From the NCBI RefSeq assembly GCF_004217615.1, contig NZ_SHLD01000001.1, forward strand, positions 3,410,001-3,474,000: a stretch of DNA of 64,000 bases, given 5' to 3'. Under the pieces are notes generated by a model that was given only the letters and a program-made list of their open reading frames with translations, had not been told where the DNA came from and ran no database searches. Positions within the stretch are counted from its first letter, which is position 1. Each line of letters starts with the position of its first letter. Origin of the DNA: Micromonospora kangleipakensis. Its GTDB lineage: Bacteria; Actinomycetota; Actinomycetes; Mycobacteriales; Micromonosporaceae. A program made the translations under genes and the position numbers. Positions 23,258-31,542 of this stretch are shown here, in pieces.

Positions 23258-24340
23258 ATGGCAACGCTGCTCGCGATCGGCACCGGCAAGGGACTCTTCC
23301 TCGCCACCAGCACGGACGGCCGGCGCAGTTGGGAGGTTAGCGGTCCGCACTTCCCGATGACCGGCGTCTACGCGGTCGCCATCGACAAACGCCGCGGCGC
23401 GCGGCTGCTCGCCGGCATGACCAGCTCGCACTTCGGGCCGAGCGTGGCCACCAGCGACGACCTGGGCGCCTCCTGGCAGGAGCCGGACCACGCGCCGGTG
23501 GCCTTCCCGACGGACACCGGCGTCAGCCTCGGCCGGGTCTGGCAGCTCACCCCCGCCGGCGCCGACCAGCCCGACGTGGTCTGGGCCGGCACCGAGCCCT
23601 CGGCGCTGTTCCGCTCCGACGACGGCGGCCGCAGCTTCGCGCTCGTCCGGGCGCTCTGGGACCACCCGCACCGGGGACGGTGGGACGCGGGCTTCGGCGG
23701 TCAGGCGGTGCACAGCGTCCTGCCGCATCCCCGCGACCCGTCCCGGATGGCGGTGGCGATGTCCACCGGCGGGGTCTACCGCACCGAGGACGCCGGGGCG
23801 AGCTGGGCGCCGGGCAACACCGGCATCCGGGCGTACTTCCTGCCCGATGAGTGGCCCGAGTTCGGGCAGTGCGTCCACAAGATCGCCCGCGACGCCGGCA
23901 ACCCCGAGCGGCTCTACGCGCAGAACCACCACGGCGTCTACCGCTCCGACGACGACGGTCGCACCTGGACGTCGATCGCCGCCGGCCTGCCCAGCGACTT
24001 CGGCTTCCCGATGGTCGCCCACCCGTCCCGCTCCGGCACGATCTACGCCTTCCCGCTGATCGCCGACGCGCAGCGCTATCCGGTCGACCACCGTTGCCGG
24101 GTCTACCGCTCCACGGACGCCGGCGGCAAGTGGGAGCCGCTGACCGTCGGGCTGCCCGACGGGCCGTTCCACCCGTCCGTGCTGCGCGACGCCATGTGCG
24201 CCGACGACGCCGACCCGGCCGGCGTCTACTTCGGCACCCGGTCCGGCGAGGTCTACGCCAGCCGGGACGAGGGGGACTCCTGGTCCCTGGTCGCCGCCCA
24301 CCTGCCCGACGTGCTCTGCGTCCGCGCCGCGGCGGTCTGA
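23258..24340 (+). CDS. BNR/sialidase-like beta-propeller protein
   Basis: A 360-residue protein made of repeated Asp-box/BNR motifs (SxDxGxxW type), for example TSDDLGASWQEP, RSDDGGRSFAL, RTEDAGASWAPG, RSDDDGRTWTS, RSTDAGGKWEP and ASRDEGDSWSL. This indicates a beta-propeller like sialidases and photosystem stability factor. No signal peptide is visible and the sialidase catalytic residues cannot be identified, so enzymatic activity is doubtful. ATG at 23258 has CGGAGGA upstream. It abuts the MoaD-like gene with no gap, a pairing that suggests shared function. Confidence 0.82.
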   Translation: MATLLAIGTGKGLFLATSTDGRRSWEVSGPHFPMTGVYAVAIDKRRGARLLAGMTSSHFGPSVATSDDLGASWQEPDHAPVAFPTDTGVSLGRVWQLTPAGADQPDVVWAGTEPSALFRSDDGGRSFALVRALWDHPHRGRWDAGFGGQAVHSVLPHPRDPSRMAVAMSTGGVYRTEDAGASWAPGNTGIRAYFLPDEWPEFGQCVHKIARDAGNPERLYAQNHHGVYRSDDDGRTWTSIAAGLPSDFGFPMVAHPSRSGTIYAFPLIADAQRYPVDHRCRVYRSTDAGGKWEPLTVGLPDGPFHPSVLRDAMCADDADPAGVYFGTRSGEVYASRDEGDSWSLVAAHLPDVLCVRAAAV

Positions 24341-24616
24341 GTGGTCACCGTGCTGCTGCCGGGCCCGCTGCGCGGCGAGGCCGGGGGCGCGAGCCGGCTC
24401 ACCGTGGCCGCCACCGGCACCCTGCGGGCGGTCCTCGACGAGCTGGCCGGGCCCTGGCCCCGGCTGGCCCGCCGGATCCGCGACGAGCGGGGCGAGCTGC
24501 GCCGGTACGTCAACGTCTACGTCGACGGCGAGGACTGCCGTCACGTCGGCGGCCTGGAGACCCCGGTCGGCGACGGCGCCGAGGTGCAGGTGCTCCCCTC
24601 GGTGGCCGGCGGCTGA
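24341..24616 (+). CDS. MoaD/ThiS-family ubiquitin-like sulfur carrier
   Basis: A 91-residue beta-grasp protein ending in the diagnostic Gly-Gly (VLPSVAGG). The tail is normally adenylated and thiocarboxylated to carry sulfur. Other family marks are VTVLLPGPLR, GTLRAVLDELAG and NVYVDGEDCRHVGGLETPV. GTG starts directly after the propeller gene's stop. No moeB/thiF or moaE is nearby, so it may serve a process other than molybdopterin synthesis. Confidence 0.85.
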   Translation: MVTVLLPGPLRGEAGGASRLTVAATGTLRAVLDELAGPWPRLARRIRDERGELRRYVNVYVDGEDCRHVGGLETPVGDGAEVQVLPSVAGG

Positions 24617-24972
24617 CAGGCGGGACCGGGCGGGTCGGGCGCGGGCGGCCCGAGGAGGGGTCGCAGGGCGCGGCGGGCGACCAGGCTGCCCAGCGCGATC
24701 GCGGTGACCGCGGCGTGCCCGGTCCGGGCCGCGCCATCACCGCCGTGCAGCCCGTAGAGCGCCCAGCCGTTCGCGGCCGCGTCGGTGACCAGGATCAGGC
24801 AGGTCAGGTCCATGCCGATCCGGCGTCGGGCGAGCAGCAGCGCGGCGGCGACCGGGTCGGCGACCGTCAGCGAGACGAGGTAGGCCGCCAGCCACGCCGG
24901 AGCCCACGGGTACGGATCGGTGCCCCCGGCGATCAGGTCCGCCACGTGCACGCCGGTGCCCCAGACGAGCAC
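24541..24972 (-). CDS. Small membrane protein, start uncertain
   Basis: A frame coding three to four hydrophobic helices (GTGVHVADLIAGG, APAWLAAYLVSLTVADPVAAALLLA, MDLTCLILVTDAAANGWALYG, GHAAVTAIALGSLVARRALR). Its last 25 codons overlap the end of the convergent MoaD-like gene. Codon GTG at 24972 is the nearest usual start. The frame stays open to an ATG at 25128, but that region is occupied in another frame by a DUF3224 remnant, so the 5' end may be damaged. Family not recognised. Confidence 0.5.
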   Translation of the reverse strand: MLVWGTGVHVADLIAGGTDPYPWAPAWLAAYLVSLTVADPVAAALLLARRRIGMDLTCLILVTDAAANGWALYGLHGGDGAARTGHAAVTAIALGSLVARRALRPLLGPPAPDPPGPACQPPATEGSTCTSAPSPTGVSRPPT

Positions 24973-25063
24973 GGCCGCCCCGCCGCCGACCGTCCACCGC
25001 CCAGAGGGTGAGAGGCACGTCTGATCGCCACACGGGTTCAGTCTGCCCTCGCGGTGCCACCGC

Positions 25064-25243
25064 TCAGGGCAGCTCGTACTCCAGCACGTAGCGGTGGCCG
25101 CCGTTTGCGCCGGCGATGATCTGCCCACCGCCGCGCAGCTCCCGCAGCTCGTCCGTGCCGGAGTCGGGCACGACCGTCCAGGACAGCGCCGATCCCGCGT
25201 CGGGTGTGGTGTGGTGCAGCACGAAGCTGCCGTTTCCTTTCAT
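25064..25243 (-). pseudogene. DUF3224 protein remnant (C-terminal half only)
   Basis: A 59-codon frame reading GNGSFVLHHTTPDAG, LSWTVVPDSGTDEL and GGHRYVLEYEL. This is the C-terminal strand pattern of DUF3224 proteins, which are normally about 130 residues. The N-terminal half is missing: the frame begins where the second tnpB element ends. I do not find the lost half on the far side of that element, so a deletion accompanied or followed the insertion. Recognised from memory of the family. Confidence 0.6.
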
Positions 25244-26653
25244 GATGCGTAGGTGAGCTCATGATTGGATGTCCTACCTTGCGGTGGGACGGTCCCGGTC
25301 TTGCCCGCGGTGGCGGTGCCGGGTTGACGTTTCACGGCCACCGGCCCGCCGGGGCGGGTCTTACGGTCGGCTCCACGTCCGTTTCGCGTCTCCGAGCCAC
25401 TCCCGGCGACGGTGACCGCCAGCGCGGCCAGGTTCCGTGCGGCGTTGAGGTCCCGGTCCAGGACGAGGCCGCACGTGGTGCAGGTGTAGGTGCGCTCGGA
25501 CAGGGCGAGTTTGGTTTTCACCGCGCCGCAGCCCGAGCAGGTTTTCGAGGACGGATACCACCGGTCGGCCACCAGCCGCCCGCCATTCCTCACCTGTCTT
25601 GTACGCCAGTTGCCGCCGTAGTTCGGCGAACCCGGCGTCGGCGATGCTTCGGGCCAGGCGCCGGTTGGCGAGCATCCCGGCCACGTTGAGGTCTTCCACC
25701 ACCAGCGTGCCGTACTCGCGGGCGAGCCGGCTGGTGAGCTTGTGCAGACCGTCACGGCGCAGATTCCCGACCCGGGCATGCGCCCGGCCGAGCCGGACGC
25801 GTGCCCGTTCCCATCGCTTCGACGCGCGTCGGCCGGTGCGCCGGTCGGGGCCGACCCGGCGAGAGGCACGCCGGGCCAGACGCCGCATCCGGCGGGCGGC
25901 GGCGTCCAGGTGGCGCGGGTTGGGCTCCATTTCACCGGTGGACAGCACCGCCAGATGCTTGACGCCCAGGTCCATGCCGACCACCACTTGTGGCTGGTGT
26001 GGCGTGCGTGCGGCGCGGTCGACGTCGACGCAGAACGCCACGAACCAGCGGCCACCGTCGCGGCGCACCGTCGCCGACAAGACTCGGGCGGTGCCCGCCT
26101 CCAGCCGGCGGGCGAGCTTGCGAGCCGACTCGTGCAGCTTCAACCGGCCCAGCCGCGGCAACACCACATGCCTGCGGTCCGGCTCGACCCGGATGGCCCC
26201 GGTGGTGAACCGCACCGACGGGGTCGAGCGGCGCCGGGACTTGAACCGCGGGAACCCCACCCGGCGTCCGGCGCGCTTACCGGTGCTGGAATCGGACCAG
26301 TTCGTCAACGCCCTGGCCAGCGCGTCCAGACCGGTGTTGAACGCCTCCTTCGAACACTCGGCCCACCACGGCGCCACATCGGCCTTCGCCTGATTCCACG
26401 CTCTACGCAGCGCCGGCAGAGACCAGCCGACCGTGGGGGTGAGCTGCTCGTCGGGGATGCCGTAACTGCGCTCAGCGGCCCGCTGATCCATCACCGTCTT
26501 CACCCGGGCCAGCGCCCAGTTGTGCGCCACCCGCGCCGCACCAGCATGCGCGAGCACCGCCCGCTCCTGCCGGGGAGTCAGGTCCAACGCGAACCGGTAC
26601 GCCTGCACCACGCCCAACCGCTCCCGGACCGCCACGCCCAGCACCGTAACCAC
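25240..26653 (-). pseudogene. tnpB: Second tnpB, broken by a frameshift
   Basis: The 5' frame begins (best start near GTG VQAYRFALDLTPRQERAVL) and contains two RuvC residues in VVVGMDLGVKHLAV and TLVVEDLNVAGML. It then leaves frame after RRQLAYKTGEEW. The rest (GGRLVADRWYPSSKTC, CGAV, CTTC and VLDRDLNAARN, holding the zinc ribbon and third catalytic Asp) is in another frame. The shift lies between about 25580 and 25600 and looks like a one-base loss. The protein is distinct from the intact TnpB at 17.5 kb. There is no tnpA. A programmed frameshift is possible but no slippery run is seen. Confidence 0.8.
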
Positions 26654-26980
26654 CCGGTACGACTAAACCCGCAACCACCAACGCCTCCCACCGCACCGAG
26701 CCGCCGACCGCCTGATCCCCCGACAGAACGCACCACCCACACCGCAAGCCACTCTTTCAAGGTCACCAACGCATACCAACGCCTACTCAAACGGCAACAG
26801 TTGACACCCCTCATCCTCCGCGCCGAGGCATCCACCGTTAGGTACGGCGTTTCCGGCCCGGTCCGACGGCGTGAGGTGGGCCACCCGCGGACAGGCCCGC
26901 GACGGAATAGTTGCTACGTCAAATATGTTGTGCGGGGCGATCCGGGCCGCGGCGGTCCGGCGGCACGCGAGGAGCTGGTC
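26654..26980. other. Intergenic region, left end of tnpB2 and LLM gene leader
   Basis: 327 bases without a credible gene. The part next to tnpB2 shares GTCGTACC with the left end of the first element and is probably its left end. 26740-26830 is AT-richer than its surroundings and may be a scar of other DNA. AATAGTTG...AAATATGTT near 26906-26929 is the likeliest promoter area for the monooxygenase, but no clear -35/-10 pair can be set. Confidence 0.4.
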
Positions 26981-28090
26981 ATGCAGTTCGGAGTCTTCAC
27001 CGTCGGCGACGTCACGGTCGACCCGACCACCGGGCGGCTGCCGTCCGAGCATGAGCGGATCAAGGCCATGGTGGCCATCGCGCTCAAGGCGGAGGAGGTC
27101 GGGCTCGACGTCTTCGCCACCGGCGAGCACCACAACCCGCCGTTCGTGCCCTCGTCGCCGACCACCATGCTCGGCCACATCGCCGCCCGCACCGAGCGGC
27201 TGCTGCTCTCCACCTCGACCACGCTGATCACCACCAACGACCCGGTGAAGATCGCCGAGGACTACGCGATGCTCCAGCACCTGGCCGACGGCCGGGTGGA
27301 CCTGATGATGGGGCGCGGCAACACCGGGCCGGTCTACCCGTGGTTCGGCCAGGACATCCGCAACGGCATCCCACTCGCCATCGAGAACTACGACCTGCTG
27401 CACCGGCTCTGGCGCGAGGACGTGGTCGACTGGAAGGGGCGCTTCCGCACCCCGCTGCAGTCGTTCACCTCGACGCCGCGCCCGCTCGACGGCGTGCCGC
27501 CGTTCGTGTGGCACGGCTCGATCCGCAGCCCGGAGATCGCCGAGCAGGCCGCGTACTACGGCGACGGCTTCTTCGCCAACCACATCTTCTGGCCCAAGGA
27601 GCACACCCAGCGGATGGTCGGCCTCTACCGCCAGCGGTTCGCCCACTACGGCCACGGCACGCCCGAGCAGGCCATCGTCGGGCTCGGCGGGCAGGTCTTC
27701 ATGCGGCGCAACTCCCAGGACGCGGTCCGCGAGTTCCGGCCGTACTTCGATAACGCCCCGGTCTACGGGCACGGGCCGTCGCTGGAGGAGTTCACCTCCC
27801 AGACCCCGCTGACCGTCGGCAGCCCGCAGCAGGTCATCGACCGTACGCTCGGTTTCCGCGAGTACGTCGGCGACTACCAGCGCCAGCTCTTCCTGATGGA
27901 CCACGCCGGGTTGCCGCTCAAGACCGTGCTCGAACAGCTCGACCTGCTCGGCGAGGAGGTCGTCCCGGTGCTCCGCAAGGAGTTCGACTCGCTGCGGCCC
28001 GCTGACGTACCCGAGGCGCCCACCCACGCCTCGCTGGTCGCGGCCCGCGCCGCGGCGGCGGACCTGAGCGGCGCGGAGGGCGGCCGATGA
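26981..28090 (+). CDS. LLM-class flavin-dependent monooxygenase
   Basis: A 369-residue luciferase-like (TIM barrel) FMN-dependent oxidoreductase. Marks are MQFGVFTVGDV, GLDVFATGEHHNPPF, TTMLGHIAARTERLLLSTSTT, ADGRVDLMMGRGNTGPVYPWFGQD read in parts, and PPFVWHGSIRSPEIAEQAAYYGDGFF. It would use reduced FMN from a partner and oxygen to oxidise an unknown substrate. ATG at 26981 has GAGGAG six bases upstream. The next gene, overlapping by four bases, is a flavin reductase, which gives a two-component system. Confidence 0.9.
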   Translation: MQFGVFTVGDVTVDPTTGRLPSEHERIKAMVAIALKAEEVGLDVFATGEHHNPPFVPSSPTTMLGHIAARTERLLLSTSTTLITTNDPVKIAEDYAMLQHLADGRVDLMMGRGNTGPVYPWFGQDIRNGIPLAIENYDLLHRLWREDVVDWKGRFRTPLQSFTSTPRPLDGVPPFVWHGSIRSPEIAEQAAYYGDGFFANHIFWPKEHTQRMVGLYRQRFAHYGHGTPEQAIVGLGGQVFMRRNSQDAVREFRPYFDNAPVYGHGPSLEEFTSQTPLTVGSPQQVIDRTLGFREYVGDYQRQLFLMDHAGLPLKTVLEQLDLLGEEVVPVLRKEFDSLRPADVPEAPTHASLVAARAAAADLSGAEGGR

Positions 28091-28713
28091 CCCGGCGCAC
28101 CCTGGCCGTGGTCTCGGCCGGCCTCGGCCAGCCCTCCTCGACCCGGCTGCTCGCCGACCAGCTCGCCGCGGCCACCCGCGACGAGCTGGAGCGGCGCGGC
28201 GCCGAGGTCGAGATCCGCCCGGTCGACCTGCGCGAACACGCCCACGACGTGGTGAACCACCTGCTCACCGGCTTCCCCTCGCCCGCGCTGCGGGAGGTGC
28301 TGGACGCGGTGACCGGCGCGGACGGTCTCGTCGCCGTCACGCCGATCTTCAACGCTTCCTACAACGGGCTGTTCAAGTCCTTCTTCGACGTGGTCGACTC
28401 CGACGCGCTGGCCGGACGGCCGGTGCTGATCGGCGCCACCGGGGGCACCGCCCGGCACTCGCTCGCCCTGGAGCACGCGGTCCGGCCGATGTTCGCCTAC
28501 CTGCGGGCGCTGGTCGTGCCGACGGCGGTCTTCGCCGCGCCCGAGGACTGGTCCGGCGAGGGGGCCGACGTGGCCCTGCGCGCCCGGATCCGGCGGGCCG
28601 GCGGCGAACTCGCCGAGCAGGTCGACCGTCGCCCCGCCGGCGCGGGGCCGGCCGACCCGTTCGCCCTCACCACCAGCTTCGAGGAGCTGCTCGCCGGCCG
28701 CGACCCGGCCTGA
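28087..28713 (+). CDS. NADPH-dependent FMN reductase (CE1759-like)
   Basis: A 208-residue flavodoxin-like reductase supplying reduced FMN. The phosphate-binding start is VVSAGLGQPSSTRLLADQL. VAVTPIFNASYNGLFKSFFD and PVLIGATGGTARHSLALEHAVRPMFAYLRA, read in parts, are typical of the LLM-partner group. The ATG overlaps the monooxygenase stop (ATGA). The last codons and stop (AGRDPA, then TGA) are part of a 21-bp tandem repeat that continues into the intergenic region. Confidence 0.9.
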   Translation: MTRRTLAVVSAGLGQPSSTRLLADQLAAATRDELERRGAEVEIRPVDLREHAHDVVNHLLTGFPSPALREVLDAVTGADGLVAVTPIFNASYNGLFKSFFDVVDSDALAGRPVLIGATGGTARHSLALEHAVRPMFAYLRALVVPTAVFAAPEDWSGEGADVALRARIRRAGGELAEQVDRRPAGAGPADPFALTTSFEELLAGRDPA

Positions 28714-28756
28714 GCCGGCCGCGACCCGGCCTGAGCCGGCCGCGACCCGGGCCTGA
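28693..28756. repeat. 21-bp tandem repeat spanning a stop codon
   Basis: GCCGGCCGCGACCCGGCCTGA occurs at 28693-28713 and 28714-28734, and once more with one extra G at 28735-28756. The first copy includes the last codons and the TGA of the flavin reductase gene, so each copy carries its own stop. Confidence 0.9.
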
Positions 28757-28813
28757 TCCGGCCGTCACCCGGCGTGGGCCGGTGCCCGCGCCCGCCGCGC
28801 ATGCCGGGCGGGC

Positions 28814-29695
28814 TCAGTCGGCCGGCTCGTACGGGTGGGCGACCAGCACCGGGCAATGGGCGTGGTGCACCAGCGCGTGGCTCACCGAGCCGAGCAGCAG
28901 GCCGGCGAAGCCGCCCCGACCCCGGGAGCCGACCACCACCAGGGCGGCCTCGCCGCTGGCCTCGATCAGCGCCTGCGCCGGCTTGGCGGCCCGCACCGGG
29001 CGCTCGGTCACGGTCAGCCCGGGATGGTCGGCCCGCACCCGGCCGGCCGCGCGGGCCAGCAGCTCGGCCGACTCGGCCTGCTCGGCCGCCCCCGACTCCG
29101 CCACCTCCTCGGGCACGCCACCGGGCCGTTCGCCGCGTCGTACGTGCAGCAGCACCAGGGACGTTCCCCGGCGTACCGCCTCGTCGGCGGCCTGCCGGAC
29201 GGCGAGCGCCCCGGACTCGGAGCCGTCCGCCCCGACCACCACCGGCCCGCCCACCGGGATCGGCTCGTCGGCCGGCCGGACCACCAGCACCGGGCAGTGC
29301 CCGTGCTGGGCGACCTGGCCGCTGACCGAGCCCAGCAGCAGGCCGGCGAAGCCGCCGTGGCCGCGGCTGCCGACCACCACCAGCTCGGCCCGCCGGGACT
29401 CCTCCACCAGCGCGGCGCCCGGCCCGCCGGCCACCTGCCGCACCGCCACCCGCAGGCCGGGATGGCGCCCGGTCAGCTCGGCGGCCACCTGCTCCAGCAT
29501 CTTCTGCGCCTCCTCGGTCGGCGCCGGCACCCCGAGGTCGTACGGGTTGAGCGGCACGCCGTAGCCGAGCGGGTGCAGGTAGCCGTGCACCAGGTGCAGC
29601 GGCCGGGACCGCTGGACCGCGTTGCGCGCCGCGTGTTCCGCGGCGACCAGGCTGGACGGTGATCCGTCGACGCCCACCACGACAGGTCGGTTCAT
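28814..29695 (-). CDS. Tandem-domain universal stress protein
   Basis: A 293-residue protein with two UspA domains (residues about 1-145 and 150-293). Each starts with a VVVGVDGS / VVVGADGS strand and ends with the ATP-binding motif G-2x-G-9x-G-S/T (GSRGHGGFAGLLLGSVS and GSRGRGGFAGLLLGSVS). Such proteins bind ATP and act in dormancy or stress survival in actinobacteria. It is the distal of two similar usp genes on this strand, 149 bases after the other. Its own ribosome site is CTGGGGGAG before ATG. Confidence 0.92.
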   Translation of the reverse strand: MNRPVVVGVDGSPSSLVAAEHAARNAVQRSRPLHLVHGYLHPLGYGVPLNPYDLGVPAPTEEAQKMLEQVAAELTGRHPGLRVAVRQVAGGPGAALVEESRRAELVVVGSRGHGGFAGLLLGSVSGQVAQHGHCPVLVVRPADEPIPVGGPVVVGADGSESGALAVRQAADEAVRRGTSLVLLHVRRGERPGGVPEEVAESGAAEQAESAELLARAAGRVRADHPGLTVTERPVRAAKPAQALIEASGEAALVVVGSRGRGGFAGLLLGSVSHALVHHAHCPVLVAHPYEPAD

Positions 29696-29844
29696 CAGCT
29701 CCCCCAGAGGTCGATCAGGTCATTGTCGGCGTACCCACCGCCGCCGGTCCGCATTTGCCCCGGCGCCGCCCCGGGAACACCTCGCCCCGGACGGTCGTCC
29801 GCGCCGGCCGGGGGAGCGGCCGACGCGGACCGGGCGTCCGGCGG

Positions 29845-30741
29845 TCAGTTGGGGCCGCCGCCGCGGCGGTGCCGGACGATGGCCAGCGGGCTGCGCGCGT
29901 GCTGCAGCACCGCGTGGCTGACCGAGCCGAGCAGCAGCCCGCGGAAGGCGCCCCGGCCGTGCGCGCCGACCACGGTCAGCTGCGCATCCGTCGACTCCTC
30001 CACCACCGCCCGGGCGGGTGCGGCAGCGACCAGCCGCTGCTGCACCGGCACCTCCGGGTAGCGCTCGGACCAGCCGGCGAGGGACTCGGCGAGCACCCGC
30101 CCCTCCTCGGCGGCGAGGGCCTCCGGGTCGTACACCAGCGGCACGATGTCGCCGGGGCCGACCGGCGTGGGGTACAGCCAGGCGTGCACCGCCACCAGGG
30201 ACGTGCCGCGCTGCGCGGCCTCGGCGAAGGCGAAACCGATCGCCTCGGTCGACAGCGGGGAACCGTCCACTCCGACCACGACCGGACCGTCGGCGCGCGG
30301 TTCGCCGCGGACCACCAGCACCGGGCAGCCGGCCCGGGCGGTGAGCTGCACGGCGGTCGACCCGACCAGCAGCTCGGCGAAGCCGCCGAGGCCGCGGTGG
30401 CCGAGCACGAGCAGGGCCGCGTCCCGGCTCTCCCGCAGCAGCACCGGGGTCGCCGCGCCGTCCACCACCGCGCCGGTCACCTGGAGCTCGGCCGAGACCT
30501 TGCCGGCCTCGTCGACCGCCTCGGCGACCAGCTTCTCCGCCTCGTGGCGCAGGCCGGCGTCGGGCGGGGCGGCGGGGACCGGGCCGAGCGGGACGCCGTA
30601 CAGCGGCCAGGTGAAGGCGTGCACCACCCGCAGCGGCCGGTGCCGGGCCGCCGCCTCCCGGGCGGCCACCCGGACCGCGTCCAGAGCTGACGGAGAACCG
30701 TCCACGCCCACCACGACAGGGGCACCGGATCTGTTGGTCAT
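29845..30741 (-). CDS. Tandem-domain universal stress protein
   Basis: A 298-residue double UspA protein, paralogous to the preceding one. Domain 1 starts APVVVGVDGSPSALDAV and ends GHRGLGGFAELLVGST; domain 2 starts GPVVVGVDGSPLSTEAI and ends GAHGRGAFRGLLLGSVSHAVL. ATG at 30741 is chosen because GGAGG lies seven bases upstream; a longer open frame continues but has no start logic. It is divergent from hsp20. A DevR/DosR-like box sits about 80 bases upstream, suggesting hypoxia or stress induction. Confidence 0.93.
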   Translation of the reverse strand: MTNRSGAPVVVGVDGSPSALDAVRVAAREAAARHRPLRVVHAFTWPLYGVPLGPVPAAPPDAGLRHEAEKLVAEAVDEAGKVSAELQVTGAVVDGAATPVLLRESRDAALLVLGHRGLGGFAELLVGSTAVQLTARAGCPVLVVRGEPRADGPVVVGVDGSPLSTEAIGFAFAEAAQRGTSLVAVHAWLYPTPVGPGDIVPLVYDPEALAAEEGRVLAESLAGWSERYPEVPVQQRLVAAAPARAVVEESTDAQLTVVGAHGRGAFRGLLLGSVSHAVLQHARSPLAIVRHRRGGGPN

Positions 30742-30815
30742 CACGTCCTCCTTCGTCCTACCTTCAGGCTGCTCCGGCACGCGGGCCGTCGTCAGGGGCA
30801 GGGGACCCGGCCGCC

Positions 30816-30829
30816 GGGCCGTTGGTCCC
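30816..30829 (-). promoter_or_regulatory. DevR/DosR-like box upstream of usp
   Basis: On the minus strand the sequence reads GGGACCAACGGCCC, matching the GGGACYnnnGGYCC dormancy-regulator core. It lies about 75-88 bases before the usp start in the 321-base usp/hsp20 divergent region. Confidence 0.5.
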
Positions 30830-30988
30830 GGGTCTCGGAGTGATCCCCGGCCCGCCGGTTCAGCCGCAGCAGCAAGCCGACTGCTGTCACCAGTGACCTC
30901 CGCCTCCGGGGGTGCGGCGCGCACCGTCCCCCTCCAGCGTCGTCCGCGCGACCCGCCGGTGGCAGAGGCCGTTGCGCCCGGGCGGCCC

Positions 30989-31003
30989 GGGACCATCGGC
31001 CCT
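30989..31003 (+). promoter_or_regulatory. DevR/DosR-like box upstream of hsp20
   Basis: GGGACCATCGGCCCT matches the same core (GGGACC-nnn-GGCCC) in plus orientation, 60 bases before the hsp20 ATG. Two oriented copies in one divergent intergenic region, each facing a stress gene, make chance less likely. Confidence 0.55.
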
Positions 31004-31062
31004 GACGGTTCGGGCGCGGGCGCGGTCGGATGGAGACAGGACGATCGACAAGGAGGTCGAAA

Positions 31063-31479
31063 ATGTCCACTGTCACCAAGTTCCGGGGCGGCACGTTGGC
31101 GCCGTTCGACTGGACGAACCTGTCCTGGCTGCCGATGCTGGCGCCGACCATCCGGGTCGAGGACTACCTCGACGGCGACCGGTACGTCGTCCGCGCCGAA
31201 CTCCCGGGCATCGACCCGGCGAAGGACGTGCGGATCACCCGTACCGGCGAGAGCCTGCGGCTGGACGTGGTCCGCCGGGAGAGCCACACCGACAAGGTCC
31301 ACTCGGAGTTCCACTACGGCTCCTTCTCCCGGCTGATCCGGCTCCCCGTCGGGGTCAAGGAGGAGACCATCGCGGCCCGCTACGCGGACGGCATCCTCGA
31401 GATCACCGCCACCGTCGGCGGAACCGAGCCGACCGCCCGGGAGATCCCGATCACCGTGGAGCACGGCGGCAAGCGGTGA
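31063..31479 (+). CDS. Hsp20/alpha-crystallin small heat shock protein
   Basis: A 138-residue small heat-shock protein: short N-terminal arm (FDWTNLSWLPMLAPTIRVEDYL) and an alpha-crystallin domain (about 35-128) with YVVRAELPGIDPAKDV, ITRTGESLRLDVVRRES and the closing AARYADGILEITATV. It acts as an ATP-independent holdase. The A-x-x-x-n-G-v-L consensus is present as ARYADGIL. ATG at 31063 has AAGGAGG nine bases upstream. A terminator follows. Relatives in Mycobacterium (HspX) are DosR-regulated. Confidence 0.94.
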   Translation: MSTVTKFRGGTLAPFDWTNLSWLPMLAPTIRVEDYLDGDRYVVRAELPGIDPAKDVRITRTGESLRLDVVRRESHTDKVHSEFHYGSFSRLIRLPVGVKEETIAARYADGILEITATVGGTEPTAREIPITVEHGGKR

Positions 31480-31489
31480 GCAGACAGCC

Positions 31490-31518
31490 GAGGGGCCCGG
31501 CGGTACGCCGGGTCCCTC
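31490..31518 (+). terminator. Terminator hairpin after hsp20
   Basis: GAGGGGCCCGGCG pairs with CGCCGGGTCCCTC (13 bp with one G-U) around a 3-base loop, 11 bases after the hsp20 stop. Confidence 0.65.
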
Positions 31519-31542
31519 ACCCGATCACGGAGGCGTGAGGCC

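Noticed and set aside
26578-26835. 85-codon minus-strand frame upstream of tnpB2
   Set aside because: It mostly shadows the tnpB2 5' region in another frame. The N-terminal part is in AT-richer intergenic DNA, with no ribosome site and no recognisable family.
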